This document shows, piece by piece, positions 53,401-62,545 of a DNA stretch of 64,000 bases. Under the pieces are notes generated by a model that saw nothing but the letters and a program-made list of their open reading frames with translations, did no database searches and was not told where the DNA came from. Within the stretch, counting starts at the first letter, position 1; each line of letters opens with the position of its first letter. Source of the DNA: Henningerozyma blattae CBS 6284 (taxonomy: Eukaryota; Ascomycota; Saccharomycetes; Saccharomycetales; Saccharomycetaceae). The position numbers were made by a program, and so were the translations under genes. The stretch covers positions 1,178,001 through 1,242,000 of the forward strand of contig NC_020189.1 in NCBI RefSeq assembly GCF_000315915.1. Reading direction: 5' to 3'.

Positions 53401-55406
53401 TTATCATCAAGATTTTGTTTATTAGAAGTATTTAGGATTTTATGAGATGAAATCTTTGAAGTAGAATTTTTTGCCGTATTTTTTGGTGAACATTCATCCA
53501 CACCATTATTAGGAAGGGATATAGTATATTCTAACTGTTTATTATTTCTATGAACACTAATTTCTAAAGGGTTTTCAGTATCTTCTTCTTCTTCTTCGTT
53601 TAAATTATTAGAAGCCGTATTAATAGTGGTCGGTTGGATTTGATTTGTAGTGTAATTATTTGGAGTTGATTTTTTATAATTAAAATAGTCTAAATTGGTA
53701 TTTGTATTATTATAATTCATCAAATTGTTTGTATAGCCTTCCCCACTTAAAGTAGGACCCATTGTAAAAATGTTCATTAAGCTTGGCATTGGTTTCATTA
53801 AGAAAGCAGAAGGTGTCATTGGTGTTTGCTTTTGCAAAGGATCAATATCATCAATTTCAGTAGTATTTATAATATTCAAAGAGGGATCATCATTAATATT
53901 ATTCGTTAAATTATTCCCCAATAAATTATTGCCGTTATTGTTTGAATCGAATAAAGAATTATATGAATTTTTAAATATATTCGTGTCAAGAGAATCTAAA
54001 TTGTGATTAGCGGTACTATTATTTTCTCCATTATTATTCTGATTAAAGTTAATATTATTAAGTCCAGGAGTAGTTGATGTTACCATATTGAGTGGGTTAT
54101 TGTTTGAATTATTATTTGATAAACTTTCTTCAATATTATTAAAAACGTCTAAAGATAATTCAGGAGGTAATTCTAATAGAGAAGGATTGAAAAATCCAGA
54201 ATCTACTACTTTTTCCATAAGTTGTTGAGCAGATAATTGTGGTGTAGAAAATCCTACTTGATGAGGTACATCATCCACAATGGGATGATTATTATACTGT
54301 GAAGTATTGCAATTTGTATCAGTAATTCCGTTTAAATTAACATTTGAGATTTGATTAGTATTCTTATTGTTTATATTATTATTATCCATTAAATGTGATA
54401 AATCAGTTGTTGAATAAGTGAAAGCATTAGATGCAGAAAAAGAGGCATGCCTTTTCCTTTTCCCATTAATATTATTATTAATATTATTAGTATTATTATT
54501 AGTATTATTATTAGTAGTATTCACACTACTCATTCCTCTTATTCTTTTCTCATCGGTAGTAATACTTTTAGATATTGAATTATTTAAAACTGGTATAGGG
54601 ATATTATTGGAATTCAAATTCATTATAATATGTGGACTATTGCTCATTCCTTTATTAGAATCAGTAGAGGAAGTAGTAGTAGAGCCACCCGTGCCACTAC
54701 TTGTTGAAAAATTTATATTTGTTGATGTGGATCCGTTATTTGAGTATTTTTCTTTACGTTTGGCTTCTTTTCTTAATTGAGCAGGTGTCATTGCCATTGG
54801 ATTTGCCGGTGTTGGTAATATCGTTTCTTTATTTCCATTAATTTTAATAACATGTCTGATTTGATTATCATCTTCATGCTTAGAGCTTTCTTCATCAATA
54901 TCAAGTGAAGTTAGGTTTAAATTTTTTTGAGTCTTTAAAAAATTCATATTATTAATCTTTGCTTCAGTGGATTCCATACTAATTAAAGTAGGGTGTAATT
55001 TATGTTGATGTCTTAAAACCAAATCCCTCCTTGCAAAACATCGGCCACAAAAGACACATAAAAATGGTTTTTCATTGGTATGAGCTCTTTGATGTCTTCT
55101 TAAATGTTCTTGTCTGACAAACCCACGAGTACAAATCTGACATAAATAGGGCCTTGGCTTATCGGTCTTAATGGTTCTAGATTTTTTAGGAATAGGTAAA
55201 GGATTTGAGCTATTATTTGCGGGTGAAACGTCATTATTATTTGTGTTCATTGTAGTTGTTAAACGAGTCGTATAAAGTCCATCGTTGCTAGAAGCTGTGC
55301 TACTATCCAATCGTATGTTATTACTATCTGGTCTATCATTGATACTATTGTCATTGGTTAAATATGAATTATTAGAATCACTGCCCATTGTGTATTGTGA
55401 TGTCAT
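50439..55406 (-). CDS. RSF2: C2H2 zinc-finger transcription factor, Rsf2/Tda9 family
   Basis: A 1655-residue regulator. Two C2H2 fingers at residues 87-138 carry the Rsf2/Tda9/Adr1-type signature (CxxCxRGFVRQEHLRRHQRAHTNEKPF and CFARRDLVLRHQHKLH). A very long Asn/Ser-rich region follows, then a conserved helical block from about residue 1095 to the end that matches the fungal-specific domain of Rsf2/Tda9. In S. cerevisiae, Rsf2 controls glycerol and respiratory growth genes. RSF2 (YJR127C) and TDA9 (YML081W) are ohnologues, and this locus has neighbours of both (ENT3 on one side, ATP18 on the other), so the copy cannot be chosen with certainty. It is longer than both S. cerevisiae proteins because of Asn tracts. 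Confidence 0.92.
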   Translation of the reverse strand: MTSQYTMGSDSNNSYLTNDNSINDRPDSNNIRLDSSTASSNDGLYTTRLTTTMNTNNNDVSPANNSSNPLPIPKKSRTIKTDKPRPYLCQICTRGFVRQEHLRRHQRAHTNEKPFLCVFCGRCFARRDLVLRHQHKLHPTLISMESTEAKINNMNFLKTQKNLNLTSLDIDEESSKHEDDNQIRHVIKINGNKETILPTPANPMAMTPAQLRKEAKRKEKYSNNGSTSTNINFSTSSGTGGSTTTSSTDSNKGMSNSPHIIMNLNSNNIPIPVLNNSISKSITTDEKRIRGMSSVNTTNNNTNNNTNNINNNINGKRKRHASFSASNAFTYSTTDLSHLMDNNNINNKNTNQISNVNLNGITDTNCNTSQYNNHPIVDDVPHQVGFSTPQLSAQQLMEKVVDSGFFNPSLLELPPELSLDVFNNIEESLSNNNSNNNPLNMVTSTTPGLNNINFNQNNNGENNSTANHNLDSLDTNIFKNSYNSLFDSNNNGNNLLGNNLTNNINDDPSLNIINTTEIDDIDPLQKQTPMTPSAFLMKPMPSLMNIFTMGPTLSGEGYTNNLMNYNNTNTNLDYFNYKKSTPNNYTTNQIQPTTINTASNNLNEEEEEDTENPLEISVHRNNKQLEYTISLPNNGVDECSPKNTAKNSTSKISSHKILNTSNKQNLDDKNNTLDENLLNEPHDEGWLFDLLSNPIHDTDFKVNFNHIDDIGFINPNNTPSQTSSRPNSISMSPSSLNSHLQNLSSSIHKTNSSINNSNTNVDANTQFINYYSPHSTSSNLAPSNVNNSVKPEVLRVQQNMNSAPSNSALVSPTYLSPSSNIQSSSYPNLNSSESPITQQQAYVSPTILSDNLSNPNSLRASPHPINNNRQPSRATNIAQHEQTHLHKQLHNCQLAHNQMQKSNIDNSKKDKKIPNKITTISSLFTSRQIDLYNEAHPNNVTKGDPTMSINPTSAPSTNSGTNSMLISDSIPNVTGNNSSSNNISSNQSTNGISPILPSTIPNNSKNHLKNIYSNISTVSSNSTSSSSNSTTMVTNGKNLQLFTSELRNQIIIQMNLENNVFPKLQELNEYVDLYVENFHKYFPFIHLYSIKPTIENAALILAITAIGALFGFHSSHAMLLSNVAASKKRKLFEKYKNNPEVTPLWVIQTIILLSFVNMFSNDLNITKKTYSQLMSLIELVKLTQINQPLELFKQPPIESDHLLDFENKPDQMAEYRAQYVTQEQINKNYEYFIESQSRIRTCHILLLISNLFTSIVGFEYCFHSLDMKCGIPTYYENLFNCMNSKEWNNILISKNIKLDSKFSLIELSNGGENYENFLTYLAIGNVMIYENNKKISNNVLLSLLLSIHEKIFIERHKDDNTNSNFMLPTYTKTPEEDVDWKLNSRPIIESALRSWESLYLKNGGILQINANNIHKFRQDLSIQLIIPLYLLARIRKCIGVSQIMRFVWIKDWQHMNLRLNNLSHEIDNLNESTKHALGIVEYWINSVSIKNDARSTSRRTPIFAITCIFISIFIISERMKYLEGGCVNNNNLNLDISISDKILWLQCEKIFKKVERHLLPKGYNKESYAEFLRIQAQGALDVEILNDEIAERVMKSNKVPINDMINVINKAKLSSRCLYLGVRILGDAPIWPIAVVFAQALQVRAIYNRENHYNI

Positions 55407-56104
55407 TATACAACTGTTCTAGTTATTTGTACCCTAATATTTGTTTCGTTTGAAATAGTGTTGGAAAAATTATAGTCTGTATGGTTTGAAAATAGCTGAA
55501 CACAAGTTTGTAATAAAGCTATAATTTAGTCTATCAATACTAGAAAACCCCTCTGTAGTAATTCTATTCCACTCCAATGAATTGATGAATTTAAGCCATT
55601 GACTCTATTTTGGCATGAAAATTCAAAACTTTATTTCTACAAGAGTATATGACTTTCTAAATGATAGATAATCTTTGTGTTGATATTTTTGCTGTTTTTG
55701 TTTTTAGAATTTATCACTCGGCCATAACCCTATATATGTGCAAGTTTAACCCCGATAACCCTTGCAACCCTAGTTATTTTTCAAAATTCATCAATGACAT
55801 AGGTAATTCGTAAAAAAAACTAATCTTAAAACATCCCTTTTTATTAACTATCTTTTTTATTGAACTATTTCAATGTTATTATTGATTAATATTTTTACAA
55901 TTTTATCACGTGATGGGCTTTCCCTTATTCGGTTAGCTCTCCGGTATCCCCTCCGAATCTCAAGGGCGTAAGAGATTAATAATTAAGAGTATACATAACA
56001 ATACAATAATATAATTAAAAAAATGGAAGACATATACAAGTTTAATTATAACAATTACGAAGTATATTACTTTGAAGAGATAAAAAAAATTGACTACAAC
56101 AACT
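55407..56104. promoter_or_regulatory. Divergent RSF2/ATP18 promoter region
   Basis: A 698-bp spacer with a perfect TCACGTGA at 55906-55913, a Cbf1-type site about 190 bp before ATP18, a common element of respiratory and sulfur genes in yeasts. Confidence 0.45.
55906..55913. promoter_or_regulatory. TCACGTGA (Cbf1-type) site
   Basis: Palindromic E-box between RSF2 and ATP18. Confidence 0.45.
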
Positions 56105-56278
56105 ATGATTTCCAGATTTTCATTCCCTATTGTTAAACACTATTGGCCAGTCTTCGTCAGTGCCACTGCCATGTATTATGTAGTTGGTAAAGCTGCTGAT
56201 GCTTACTCACAAACTGATGAGTATATTAATGATCCAAGAAACCCACGTTTCTTAAGAGGTGAAAAATGGTTGATTTGA
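56105..56278 (+). CDS. ATP18: F1Fo ATP synthase subunit i/j (Atp18)
   Basis: A 57-residue mitochondrial inner-membrane protein of the ATP synthase Fo sector, important for assembly of the enzyme. It keeps the family pattern: an RFSFPIVKHYWPVFVSATAMYY membrane helix, then KAADAY and the signature YINDPRNPRFLRG. Length fits S. cerevisiae Atp18 (59). The frame is open five codons further upstream, but that extension begins at TTG, so the ATG at 56105 is the real start. Divergent from the RSF2/TDA9 gene, exactly as YML081C-A is from YML081W. Confidence 0.95.
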   Translation: MISRFSFPIVKHYWPVFVSATAMYYVVGKAADAYSQTDEYINDPRNPRFLRGEKWLI

Positions 56279-56637
56279 ACAAGAAGGCATAAACGGACAA
56301 CACAGTTTGTTATTTTTTCTTGGCGTTTATGTCTATTTACTCTTCATATTCCGTTGTATATATTCTATTCTATATTCGTAACTTAACCATTTAACCTCAA
56401 ATTAGGTAACTACATATATATATATATATATTTAGTCTTTTATAATGAGTCTTAATATATAAATATAAATATTCATATGATAATAAATTAAGATGATGAA
56501 AAAAAGAAACAAAAAAATCAAAAAAAAATCAAAAAATTAGTTCTGAAAATAATAAAATAATATTGAATGCAAAAATTGATTATATACATAGAAAGGATGG
56601 TCATAGTATAGAGCTTGCTTTGTAGCACTGGATTATT
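56279..56637. other. Convergent ATP18 / STR2-like spacer
   Basis: AT-rich with a (TA)n run at 56413-56431 and A-rich blocks. No gene. Confidence 0.45.
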
Positions 56638-58743
56638 TCATGGTAATACATTCTTGATGTCTTCTAACAACCTATTCCCATCAACATTACCTACAGTGAT
56701 TCTCCAGTTCAATGTTGTAAATGTATTATTGCTTTTCAAAGGTGCTTCATTAACACTTATTCCATGAATTTGACTCAATTTATTGGCTATATCTTTGGAA
56801 GTTCTAATATCAAATATATTTCCATAAGCTATATTATTTTGTTTACGTGAGCCATATAGCATCCCATTGTAATTCTTTAAACTGTCTTCTTTCAAATTAG
56901 GATACTTTACGTGATATTTTTGTGGCTTTGAATTACCTTGTAAGTATTCAATAATCTTTAAGGTATTTAAATCACAATTGATAGAAGTTCTAATAAATTC
57001 TCTGCTTTCGAATTCCCAAGTTATAATATCTTGACACCAAACAATATCGAAATTATCATTTTTATATTCTTGTTGGAAAAAAAGTTTCATCTCTTCGTAA
57101 TTCTTACTGTCTTTATTTAATACAACGCCACCGCCATTATTAGTAACATCTTCGTTACTACAAGTTTGATTGTTATTGAATCGTAGTGTTGTGCAAAGAT
57201 CACATGTGATGATATCACAATATTTCAAAACATTAATATATAGATGACTACAAATGCTTTCATCTATTATTATTAAAAACCCATAATCATTTGATAATTT
57301 CTTTAATTTTTTTAAATTGTACATATCTAAAGTCTTTGAACTTGGTGCTTCTAAATATACCCCTAAGATTTGTTCACCTCTTTCTAAAATTTCTTCCAAG
57401 GATTTGAAAGGATTATCATTTTCCAAATAATAGGTATTTTCATAGCGATTTAAAATCTTAAATGTACTATCCTTAGAATAACCAAATAGAACCGTCTTTT
57501 TATAAGGTAATTGTTCGCTTTCTAAATTATTTCCAAGATTATTATTTATAATTGTTGTTAGCGTTGTGGTAGAAGTGATGGTATTGGTAGTATTATTAGT
57601 GTTATTAATTAATATATTATTTTCCAAATTACCGTTGTTGATTGGAGATGATGAATTTGTATATCTCAATCTCTGAATTCGTTTATAATCTAAATCAATT
57701 AAAAATCGATGAGTGGCAAAAATGGCATTTTTACCATTTGGAAATAAATATATATCTGTATTGGGATTTGCTCTAAATCTATTGGAAATATTTACTGGTG
57801 GACAATTAAGATTAGTATTGTTATTGTTATTGTTATTGTTGTTTGTTGTAGTAGCAGGTGCTGTTCCTGTTCTTGGATTACTTGAATTATTAAATTCTAT
57901 ATCAAATGTACCATCTATTGGTTCAGCTGGCACAATAGAAGACATTGTTAATTGATCCAATGAAGTTTCAAAGTCATTCAAAGTCATAGGATCTAGAAGA
58001 GAATTACTACTATTAAAGATCATGTCTTCTGGCGATAGTAATAAGGTATTCAATATATCTTGTCTTTCTAAAGATGGTGATGTATTAGCATAATTTTCAT
58101 TTGATGATGAATCTACCAAAGTTGTAGTATTCGAATGGTTGTCTTCAAGAATAGGACAATTTTTGGGCTGTAATGCCAACCGTCTCTTGATCCTTGCAGT
58201 GTCATGATTAGCCATTGATAAATCGTTATGTCTTCCATACCGATCTTGTAGATAATCATCTTGATGTGATATATGCACATTACTATTAGTATCTATCATA
58301 TTCGGTATAGGAATGGTATCGGAATGTATATCTCTATTAATGCTAGAAGAATGTTCCACTAAAAACAATTCTTTTAATACATAAGTAGCCATTAATATAG
58401 AAATAATCTCGCCAGACATGTTTGAATAATCCTTAACTAGTGGTAAATAGCTTTGATCGAAAAATAACGTTGCAATTTTGCATTCTTTCTTTGTCCTAGA
58501 TTCTACATTATTCATTGGTTTCGGAGTGGCCAATTGTAAGATTCGTAATCGTTTGGAAACTTGTGAAGATTCATTATCTAAAGAACGGTTTCTTGCTATC
58601 AAATAGCGTACGTATTCACGGCATCTCTTTGCAGAGTTATATGAAGGAAACACCATACAATTCTCTCCTTCTCGAGCATATTTTTCTCTGAGAATTCTTG
58701 TGAGACGATTTTGGACACTTTCTTCTTCAATAGCAGACGACAT
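56638..58743 (-). CDS. STR2: Str2/YML082W-family protein, probably lacking PLP-enzyme activity
   Basis: A 701-residue member of the Str2 (cystathionine gamma-synthase) / YML082W branch of Cys/Met-metabolism PLP enzymes. Diagnostic segments are the N-terminal CMVFPSYNSAKRCREYVRYL, RILQLATPKPMN, the FPNGKNAIFATHRFL core and a fold I domain to the C-terminus (LNWRITVGNVDGNR). The PLP lysine, expected in an S-L-T-K type motif after the DIITCDL strand, is missing: residues 513-521 read TCDLCTTLR, and no Lys occurs before the LNKDSK segment. The SGM motif that shapes the pocket is also changed to NGK. Asn/Thr-rich inserts lie in the middle. The frame is otherwise intact, so a noncatalytic role is likelier than a decayed gene. 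Ohnologue identity (STR2 or YML082W) is unclear. Confidence 0.85.
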   Translation of the reverse strand: MSSAIEEESVQNRLTRILREKYAREGENCMVFPSYNSAKRCREYVRYLIARNRSLDNESSQVSKRLRILQLATPKPMNNVESRTKKECKIATLFFDQSYLPLVKDYSNMSGEIISILMATYVLKELFLVEHSSSINRDIHSDTIPIPNMIDTNSNVHISHQDDYLQDRYGRHNDLSMANHDTARIKRRLALQPKNCPILEDNHSNTTTLVDSSSNENYANTSPSLERQDILNTLLLSPEDMIFNSSNSLLDPMTLNDFETSLDQLTMSSIVPAEPIDGTFDIEFNNSSNPRTGTAPATTTNNNNNNNNNTNLNCPPVNISNRFRANPNTDIYLFPNGKNAIFATHRFLIDLDYKRIQRLRYTNSSSPINNGNLENNILINNTNNTTNTITSTTTLTTIINNNLGNNLESEQLPYKKTVLFGYSKDSTFKILNRYENTYYLENDNPFKSLEEILERGEQILGVYLEAPSSKTLDMYNLKKLKKLSNDYGFLIIIDESICSHLYINVLKYCDIITCDLCTTLRFNNNQTCSNEDVTNNGGGVVLNKDSKNYEEMKLFFQQEYKNDNFDIVWCQDIITWEFESREFIRTSINCDLNTLKIIEYLQGNSKPQKYHVKYPNLKEDSLKNYNGMLYGSRKQNNIAYGNIFDIRTSKDIANKLSQIHGISVNEAPLKSNNTFTTLNWRITVGNVDGNRLLEDIKNVLP

Positions 58744-59322
58744 ATATTTGAATGTACACAGTTTCTTTGTGAGTGTTTTCTCCAGTAACTTTAAAAGGTG
58801 AGTACCCAGATTTTATCTTTACTTTTTTTTTTTAATCTTTTTATTTCGTTAACACAACTATAACATTATTAGGAAATTTCGTCTGTTTAATTAGGGTGAT
58901 TACTCATCCATAAATCGGATACCTTGATTTGACTACTCGTCCGATGCGTTGAAAATGATATACGATTTTTAAATATTACATAGAAGTATAAGGTCTATGA
59001 TAAAGATTAAATGATAATGATTTTTATCAAGAATCTTTTATTTATTGTGTAACTATACTATAATCTATAGTGAAATGCCTTTTTTTTATGTGAATACATT
59101 GATAATATCTGAGTGTAGCGAAATACGCATGCATTAATGTCTGTGCCATAAATACAATATACAAATTTTGCAAATGTAATTTTTATATATTGAATGACTT
59201 TAAAACGTCAGATGTGTTCCATTTCATCATATAAATGTGTTTACAGATTATGCTGAACATTTTTGCATCGAATATTGTTCAATATTTGTTAAATCAATAT
59301 AAAATTGATGAATCCATCTTCA
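58744..59322. other. STR2-like / CTF8 tandem spacer
   Basis: A 579-bp AT-rich region between two minus-strand genes. Nothing distinctive was seen. Confidence 0.45.
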
Positions 59323-59730
59323 TCACATAATTGGTAATGGTCTATTCCTGAATACGATCTTATGAGTAAACACATCTTTCAGTTGATATTCTTTGGTTTC
59401 ACTAACAAAATGTAAGAGCCCTAGAGGAGGGTCAAGCTTCTCAATTTTTCCTAAGAGACGCTGAGTTGTCCCTACATACATGGTAACTTGTTTTGAATCC
59501 TGGTCTATATTCAATATGCCTACTTTCACTATAGGATTATCTTGAGAATCTAAAGAAAATCTACTGTCTTGCAAGTAATTATCCTTCGGAAGCTGCTGCA
59601 AGCTAGGAATATCTAATTCGCCTTGTATCTCGATAATAGTATTGCCTAGAGGAGTTGCTATTGTAGATAACTTTTCCTGTGCTAGTTGGCCTAAAACGTG
59701 ATGGTCGATCGATATGTCTACTACGTTCAT
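59323..59730 (-). CDS. CTF8: Alternative clamp loader subunit Ctf8
   Basis: A 135-residue small subunit of the Ctf18-Dcc1-Ctf8 RFC, which loads/unloads PCNA and is needed for sister chromatid cohesion. Conserved blocks are IATPLGNTIIEIQGELDIP (about residues 25-43), VGTTQRLLGKIEKLDPPLGLLHF and the C-terminal IVFRNRPLPIM, ending like S. cerevisiae Ctf8 (133). The ACGCGT box at 59956, about 230 bp upstream, suggests G1/S expression. CTF8-LNP1-EGD2 order matches YHR191C-YHR192W-YHR193C. Confidence 0.96.
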   Translation of the reverse strand: MNVVDISIDHHVLGQLAQEKLSTIATPLGNTIIEIQGELDIPSLQQLPKDNYLQDSRFSLDSQDNPIVKVGILNIDQDSKQVTMYVGTTQRLLGKIEKLDPPLGLLHFVSETKEYQLKDVFTHKIVFRNRPLPIM

Positions 59731-60141
59731 CTTAGTTGAAGATTTTCTTTAAGTTCTAATTGAAAATATTCGTCGGAGAATGTAATGATTGCTGAAATGT
59801 TTATTGAAAGATAACTATAAGGATAGAAATATATCTGTTATTCAAGCTAAATTGTATGTTAAATAAGCTATGAATGGTAGTGCCATACGTTCCCATAAAA
59901 TTTACTTTTATATTGTTTTAAATTCCATTTAATTAATATTTCGATTTCACGTAAAACGCGTGTGTTAAATTCTAACCTCTAAAAATAGCTAACTACTTTA
60001 AGATAGTATAATAATAAAAGATTTAAATAAAAAAAAAAAAATAAAAAATTAAATATAAAAAATTATAAGAAAATAATATTTATATTGAGAATATAACAAT
60101 ATAAGACAATCTGCAACAATTTTTTAAACTATTATATCAGC
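59731..60141. promoter_or_regulatory. Divergent CTF8/LNP1 promoter region
   Basis: A 411-bp spacer with an MluI box at 59956-59961 and A-rich LNP1 leader. Confidence 0.45.
59956..59961. promoter_or_regulatory. MluI cell-cycle box (ACGCGT) upstream of CTF8
   Basis: Exact MBF core about 226 bp before the CTF8 ATG and 180 bp before LNP1. Replication/cohesion genes are classical MBF targets, so CTF8 is the likelier target. Confidence 0.45.
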
Positions 60142-60846
60142 ATGTTCTTTAGAAAGAAAAAACCTGTTTTAGAGCAATATACAAATGATTTGAAAACTAT
60201 CACCAAAACTATCCATAAATTGGAAAATAAATTAAGGAGGAAAAGGTATTTCAATGATAACTTAAACTTATATATCTTATGGTATGGATCCTTGGTCATC
60301 TTGCTATGCCAATGCCTTTTATATTTCTACTACCATACTACTAGCTTTAAGATCAATTGTTTATCAATATTTATATCCATTATTATATTATACTTACTTC
60401 GATTATTATTATTTAAAATAAACGAATGGTCTATTAAAAGGTATTCATTAAAATTAGTATCGCTTAAAGAAAGACATCAATTAAAAATAAATGAATTGAA
60501 GAATGAAACAAACTTTAATATGACTAATATAATTATAAATCGATTCTCTTCAGGTGATTCAAAAGCTGAAGATGCCATTGAATTAATTGATGATGAATTA
60601 AAAGAAAAAAAATTGCAATTAGAAAATCTTGAGAAAAATTTAAGATTATTAGAATCACAAAAGGATAAATTAAGTGAAGATAAATGGTTTGATAAAGTCA
60701 TTAGCACGTTAGCCGGTGGAAATGATATAAATAATATGTTTGTTCCAGAAGTTTGTAAGAAATGCGGCTGTTTTAATGGTGTATTTAAATTAGCTAATAG
60801 AGAAGTTCATTGGGTTTGTCCTGATTGTAAGTTCGAAAATAAATAG
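60142..60846 (+). CDS. LNP1: ER junction protein Lnp1 (lunapark)
   Basis: A 234-residue lunapark protein that stabilises three-way junctions of the ER network. Two transmembrane segments lie at about 44-64 and 71-91, close together as in the family. A coiled coil (about 150-190) and a C-terminal C4 zinc finger follow: Cys205, Cys208, Cys226 and Cys229. The N-terminal MFFRKKK region is basic and cytosolic. S. cerevisiae Lnp1 (YHR192W) has 278 residues, so this is a shorter version with all landmarks present. Confidence 0.94.
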   Translation: MFFRKKKPVLEQYTNDLKTITKTIHKLENKLRRKRYFNDNLNLYILWYGSLVILLCQCLLYFYYHTTSFKINCLSIFISIIILYLLRLLLFKINEWSIKRYSLKLVSLKERHQLKINELKNETNFNMTNIIINRFSSGDSKAEDAIELIDDELKEKKLQLENLEKNLRLLESQKDKLSEDKWFDKVISTLAGGNDINNMFVPEVCKKCGCFNGVFKLANREVHWVCPDCKFENK

Positions 60847-61155
60847 ATATATATCTACTTGTTTTGTTGAATCATGTTGCATATTATTGAGTTTGATATT
60901 TTTTGTTTTTTCTTAATTATTGCATTTTTTTTAGTTTAATTGAAATTATAGTTATAATTATGATATATATATATACATATATATATATATATTATGTATG
61001 TAATTTACAATACAGTTAATTCAAATAATTAATACCTATATGGTGAATTATTATCCAACTGAAATTTTACAATGAAAGTATAAAAAAAACGCATTAATTG
61101 CATTTATTAAAGTTGTATAGATGTATAAAAAAATCGTTTGATAAAAGGGCTACGT
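60847..61155. other. Convergent LNP1-EGD2 spacer
   Basis: 309 bp with a (TA)n stretch at 60961-60996. No gene. Confidence 0.45.
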
Positions 61156-61656
61156 TTATTTAGATAAAGACATAATAGCGTTAACAAGGTCACCTTTATG
61201 TTCAGTTAAAGCAGCAATAGCTTTACCTCTTGGGACGTTAGCTTGTTCCATAATCAATTTAATATCTTCTTCAGATAAATCGCCAGCATCTGCATCATCG
61301 GCAACTTCAGCTGGAGCATCAGATGCATCCTTCTTATCAGCAGCAGCAGCAGCTTCCATGTCTAATTGGATGTTCTTTGGGTCCTTAGCATCGGTAGTTG
61401 GTAGGATACCAGAAGCTTCAGCTTGAGCTTGGGCAGCAGCCAACTTTTGAGTGAAATCATCAACCTTTGGTTCACCGAAAACAACGTAGTTACCACCTTG
61501 AGATCTGTAGACTTCTGGGTTTTCAATGGCAACGATTTGGTTATCCTTCTTTCTGAAAGTGACACGAGCAATACCTGGCACTCTTTTTAAGTTCAACTTA
61601 GAGATCATTTCTCTAGCTTTCTTTTCATTTTTGTTGACGACAGTAACGTTAGACAT
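61156..61656 (-). CDS. EGD2: Nascent polypeptide-associated complex alpha subunit (Egd2)
   Basis: A 166-residue NAC alpha subunit; with Egd1 it binds ribosomes and shields nascent chains. The NAC domain (about residues 10-75) includes NLKRVPGIARVTFRKKDNQIVAIENPEVYRS and VVFGEPKVDDF. A linker and a C-terminal UBA domain (about 125-166; LSEEDIKLIMEQANVPRGKAIAALTEHKGDLVNAIMSL) follow. Codon use is strongly biased, as in RPS1, consistent with high expression. S. cerevisiae Egd2 has 174. Confidence 0.97.
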   Translation of the reverse strand: MSNVTVVNKNEKKAREMISKLNLKRVPGIARVTFRKKDNQIVAIENPEVYRSQGGNYVVFGEPKVDDFTQKLAAAQAQAEASGILPTTDAKDPKNIQLDMEAAAAADKKDASDAPAEVADDADAGDLSEEDIKLIMEQANVPRGKAIAALTEHKGDLVNAIMSLSK

Positions 61657-62545
61657 TGGTAATTGATTATCTTGCTGGTTGATATGACGAATGTTTGAGT
61701 AAACGATCTTTTTCAGTTATTATTAATTATTAAATAAAAAATTTTTTTTTCATATTTGAATAATTTTTCAGTACTCTTGTTTCCAGGTTTTGTTAAAAAA
61801 AATACAGAGTAGCGAACCAAGAAATTTGGCGAGAAAAAATCATATTGCACGAGTAATTAAGTGTCACAATATAAAAGAAGATCTTAACCTGATAAGAATA
61901 AAACTGTACAATAACTGAGTGGTGATGATGATGATGGCAATAAAAAAAATCATCTATTAGAGCAAGACGTAAGTAAGGTATCTTATTTGATTGTCTTCAT
62001 TAGATTAAATAAAGTTGTAAATGTACTTTAACGAATGAAAAAATTGTTAGTAAAAGAGTAACATTTAAATTTTAAATTTTGTTGCAAATTCTTCGAATAG
62101 TTCAAAGAATATTTCTTAAATAATTCACATATACATATGTTTTTCCTATGATATATGGCTCCTATAAGTAACAAAAAGAAGTATATTATTTTATAATATA
62201 ATATTTGAAATACTTACCAAATGTTGTTTAGAAAAAAAACTTTAGACCAAAAAAAGTCTCCTATTAGGAATAAAATTCATTCAACAATAGTATTATTATG
62301 TTGAATAATAATGTAAGTTAGCTCAGGTTACCCGGCTTAACACTTTTTTTTTAAATTTTAGCCTTAAATTTTTTTTTTTCTAAGAGCTCATCGCTAAAGG
62401 ACAGATTTCAGATTTTTAAATCTTAAAAAAAGTTGAAAAAATTATGAACACTTCATAATATATATATAATTTTTTTGGGCAAAGCGTCTCAGGCAGCTTA
62501 AATTGGATAATATATAAAATATTTGACTACTATTAATATTCAAAT
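61657..62545. promoter_or_regulatory. Divergent EGD2/NMD5 promoter region
   Basis: An 889-bp spacer with a Reb1-like TTACCCG at 62328-62334, T/A runs and no ORF. Confidence 0.45.
62328..62334 (+). promoter_or_regulatory. Reb1-like site upstream of NMD5
   Basis: Exact TTACCCG core about 210 bp before the NMD5 ATG. Confidence 0.35.

Noticed and set aside
56090..56104. Five-codon N-terminal extension of ATP18
   Set aside because: It would start at TTG; the ATG at 56105 gives the expected family length.
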